Assembly (NCBI GenBank): GCA_004298505.1 | Contig: SCRO01000091.1 | Span: 1 to 33,240, forward strand | From: Rhodanobacter sp. | GTDB lineage: Bacteria; Pseudomonadota; Gammaproteobacteria; Xanthomonadales; Rhodanobacteraceae | Length of the DNA: 33,240 nucleotides | Reading direction: 5' to 3' | In this document: positions 31,765-33,240 of the stretch, piece by piece | Layout: each line of letters begins with the position of its first letter | How positions within the stretch are numbered: the stretch's first letter is position 1 | Notes under the pieces: generated by a model | Database searches by the model: none | What the model was told of the DNA's origin: nothing | The model's input: the letters and a program-made list of their open reading frames with translations, nothing else | Position numbers and translations under genes: made by a program

Positions 31765-33240
31765 GTGAACGTCGTAGCGAGTACTGTCTTCATCGGCCTG
31801 TTCGTGTTCATAACGATTATCGGCTTTGCTTCCGCCCACTGGCGCAAGGGCGACATGACCCACCTGCATGAGTGGGGCCTTGGTGGTCGCCGATTTGGTG
31901 CCTGGATTTCCTGGTTTCTGATTGGTGGCGATCTCTATACCGCCTATACCTTCATCGCTGTACCGGCGCTGGTATTCGGCGCCGGTGCAGTGGGATTTTT
32001 CGCATTGCCCTATACCGTGGTGGTCTACCCGATGGTGTTCGCCATCCTGCCGCGGTTGTGGGTAGTGGCACGCAAGCACAACTACGTCACTGCCTCAGAC
32101 TTCGTCGCGGGGCGCTTCAATAGTCCGGCACTGGCGCTGGCCATTGCCGTGACCGGTATCGTCGCGACCATGCCGTATATTGCCCTGCAACTGGTCGGCA
32201 TCCAGGTGGTCATCGGCGGTCTCGGTTTCCCGACCCATGGTTTCGTAGGCGAGCTGCCGCTGATCATCGCCTTCACGATACTTGCGGTGTTCACGTACAC
32301 TAGTGGGTTGCGTGCTCCGGCATCCATTGCGGTGGTGAAGGACTTGCTGGTGTACATCACCATCATTGCGATGATCGTCATAATTCCGATCAAGATGGGC
32401 GGTTTCGGGAACATATTTGCGGCGATTCCGAAGGATCATCTGCTGCTTCCGCCGGTCAAGGATGGCAACACTGGCATGATCTCCTTCTATACTTCGCTGG
32501 CCTTCGGCTCGGCACTGGCTCTGATGTTCTACCCCCACGCTACCACCGCGGTACTGGCCGCGAAGGGGCCAAATACACTGCGCCGAAACTGGGTGTTCCT
32601 GCCGGCCTATTCGTTCCTGCTGGGTCTGATAGCGATGCTCGGCTACGTGGCCTATGCCTCCGGCATCGACAAGCTGCCTGAGCTGGCACCGTACTTCGCC
32701 GAATACAAGGCCCAGTTCGCGATGCCCGGCCTGCTGCTGCACTTCTTCCCGAGCTGGTTCGTCGGGGTGGGTTTTGCGGCGGTGGCGATCGGCGCACTGG
32801 TACCGGCGGCGATCATGTCGATTGCCGCGGCCAACCTGTTCACCCGGAACATCTACAAGGCCTACATCAAGCCCGATTGCACGATCCAGCAGGAAACCAG
32901 CATGGCCAAGACGTTCTCGCTGGTAGTCAAGTTCGGCGCCTTGATGTTCATCCTGTTCCTACCACTGGCCTACGCTATCCAGCTTCAATTGCTGGGCGGT
33001 ATCCTGATTCTGCAAACCCTGCCCGCCATCGTCTCCGGCATCTATACCCGCTGGTTCGACTCCAAGGCTTTGCTTCTTGGCTGGGCTATCGGTCTGGGGT
33101 GGGGTATCTGGGCGGCGTCACTCACCGGCTTCCAGAAATCTGCCTACGCACTGCACATCGGCGGCATGGTGATCCCGGCCTACATCGGCTTGTACGCGCT
33201 GATCATCAACCTTGTGGTTGCCATCCTCGCCAACTTGGTC
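31765..33240 (+). CDS. sodium:solute symporter (MctP-like), runs off the window
   Basis: The first 492 residues of an SSS-family transporter are present without a stop. After a first membrane segment it has HEWGLGGRRFGAWISWFLIG and GDLYTAYTFIAVPAL, the usual SSS helix 2 region, then about ten further hydrophobic segments (for example YVTASDFVAGRFNSPALALA and ALMFYPHATTAVLAAKGPNT). The layout and DUF3311 partner fit MctP-type carriers of pyruvate, lactate or other monocarboxylates, driven by sodium. The substrate is inference. The start is GTG at 31765 with GGAG nine bases before it; the ATG at 31759 gives only two codons. Confidence 0.92.
   Translation, partial: MNVVASTVFIGLFVFITIIGFASAHWRKGDMTHLHEWGLGGRRFGAWISWFLIGGDLYTAYTFIAVPALVFGAGAVGFFALPYTVVVYPMVFAILPRLWVVARKHNYVTASDFVAGRFNSPALALAIAVTGIVATMPYIALQLVGIQVVIGGLGFPTHGFVGELPLIIAFTILAVFTYTSGLRAPASIAVVKDLLVYITIIAMIVIIPIKMGGFGNIFAAIPKDHLLLPPVKDGNTGMISFYTSLAFGSALALMFYPHATTAVLAAKGPNTLRRNWVFLPAYSFLLGLIAMLGYVAYASGIDKLPELAPYFAEYKAQFAMPGLLLHFFPSWFVGVGFAAVAIGALVPAAIMSIAAANLFTRNIYKAYIKPDCTIQQETSMAKTFSLVVKFGALMFILFLPLAYAIQLQLLGGILILQTLPAIVSGIYTRWFDSKALLLGWAIGLGWGIWAASLTGFQKSAYALHIGGMVIPAYIGLYALIINLVVAILANLV

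Noticed and set aside
1-33240. CRISPR array, tRNA or rRNA genes
   Set aside because: No regularly spaced direct repeats of CRISPR size were seen, and no cloverleaf or rRNA signature was recognised.

Overview
The window is high-GC gammaproteobacterial DNA. Its gene set points to the Xanthomonadales/Lysobacterales, probably a Rhodanobacter- or Dyella-like member. The evidence is a lexA-imuA-imuB-dnaE2 mutagenesis operon, a PurC starting MPTTL as in xanthomonads, a fused aspartokinase-homoserine dehydrogenase beside metB, and a REP-type GTAGGAGCCCGC palindrome. The genus is inference; no rRNA or tRNA was seen.

Layout. 1-1.6 kb: the 5' part of a response regulator, a 38-residue membrane peptide, and two stretches that read better as structured RNAs than as genes, each ending in a rho-independent terminator. 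1.6-5.5 kb: housekeeping genes (rpe, djlA, a cytochrome c, purC, an Mpo1-like protein, a small membrane protein). 5.6-11.4 kb: the SOS translesion operon lexA-imuA-imuB-dnaE2 on the minus strand, with a 40-bp palindrome directly before lexA. 11.5-16.5 kb: a lipoprotein transglycosylase, a DUF1206 protein and a GST, mixed with many broken genes (cardiolipin synthase piece, HigB/HigA, SRAP peptidase, pRiA4b ORF-3 piece). 16.5-20.2 kb: an MFS transporter, then a sulfur-handling group (two YeeE/YedE halves, OsmC, a DUF442/Blh phosphatase-like protein). 20.2-24.9 kb: metB, a decayed BrnT/BrnA pair, thrA, and a thrB that carries a stop codon and is then cut off. 24.9-27.7 kb: an accessory insert of visibly lower GC with an IS4-type transposase remnant and a tight three-gene operon (Phd-like protein, PIN-like protein without the usual acidic residues, patatin-like phospholipase) with its own promoter and operator. 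27.7-33.2 kb: a Cache-domain histidine kinase and LuxR-type regulator, a broken porin, a DUF3311 protein and a sodium:solute symporter that runs off the end.

How the parts fit. The SOS operon makes an inducible mutasome. The kinase/regulator pair probably controls uptake of a small organic acid by the DUF3311/symporter pair, whose companion porin has decayed. The thr operon has been interrupted: thrA is intact, thrB is dead, and thrC is not in the window.

The best candidate for an undescribed system is the Phd-like/PIN-like/patatin operon at 25563-27401. It looks like a toxin-antitoxin scaffold coupled to a membrane-attacking phospholipase, with no CD-NTase nearby. Other points to check are the two structured RNAs near the left end and a family of three palindromic repeats built on GGTGTCAGGGACAATT.
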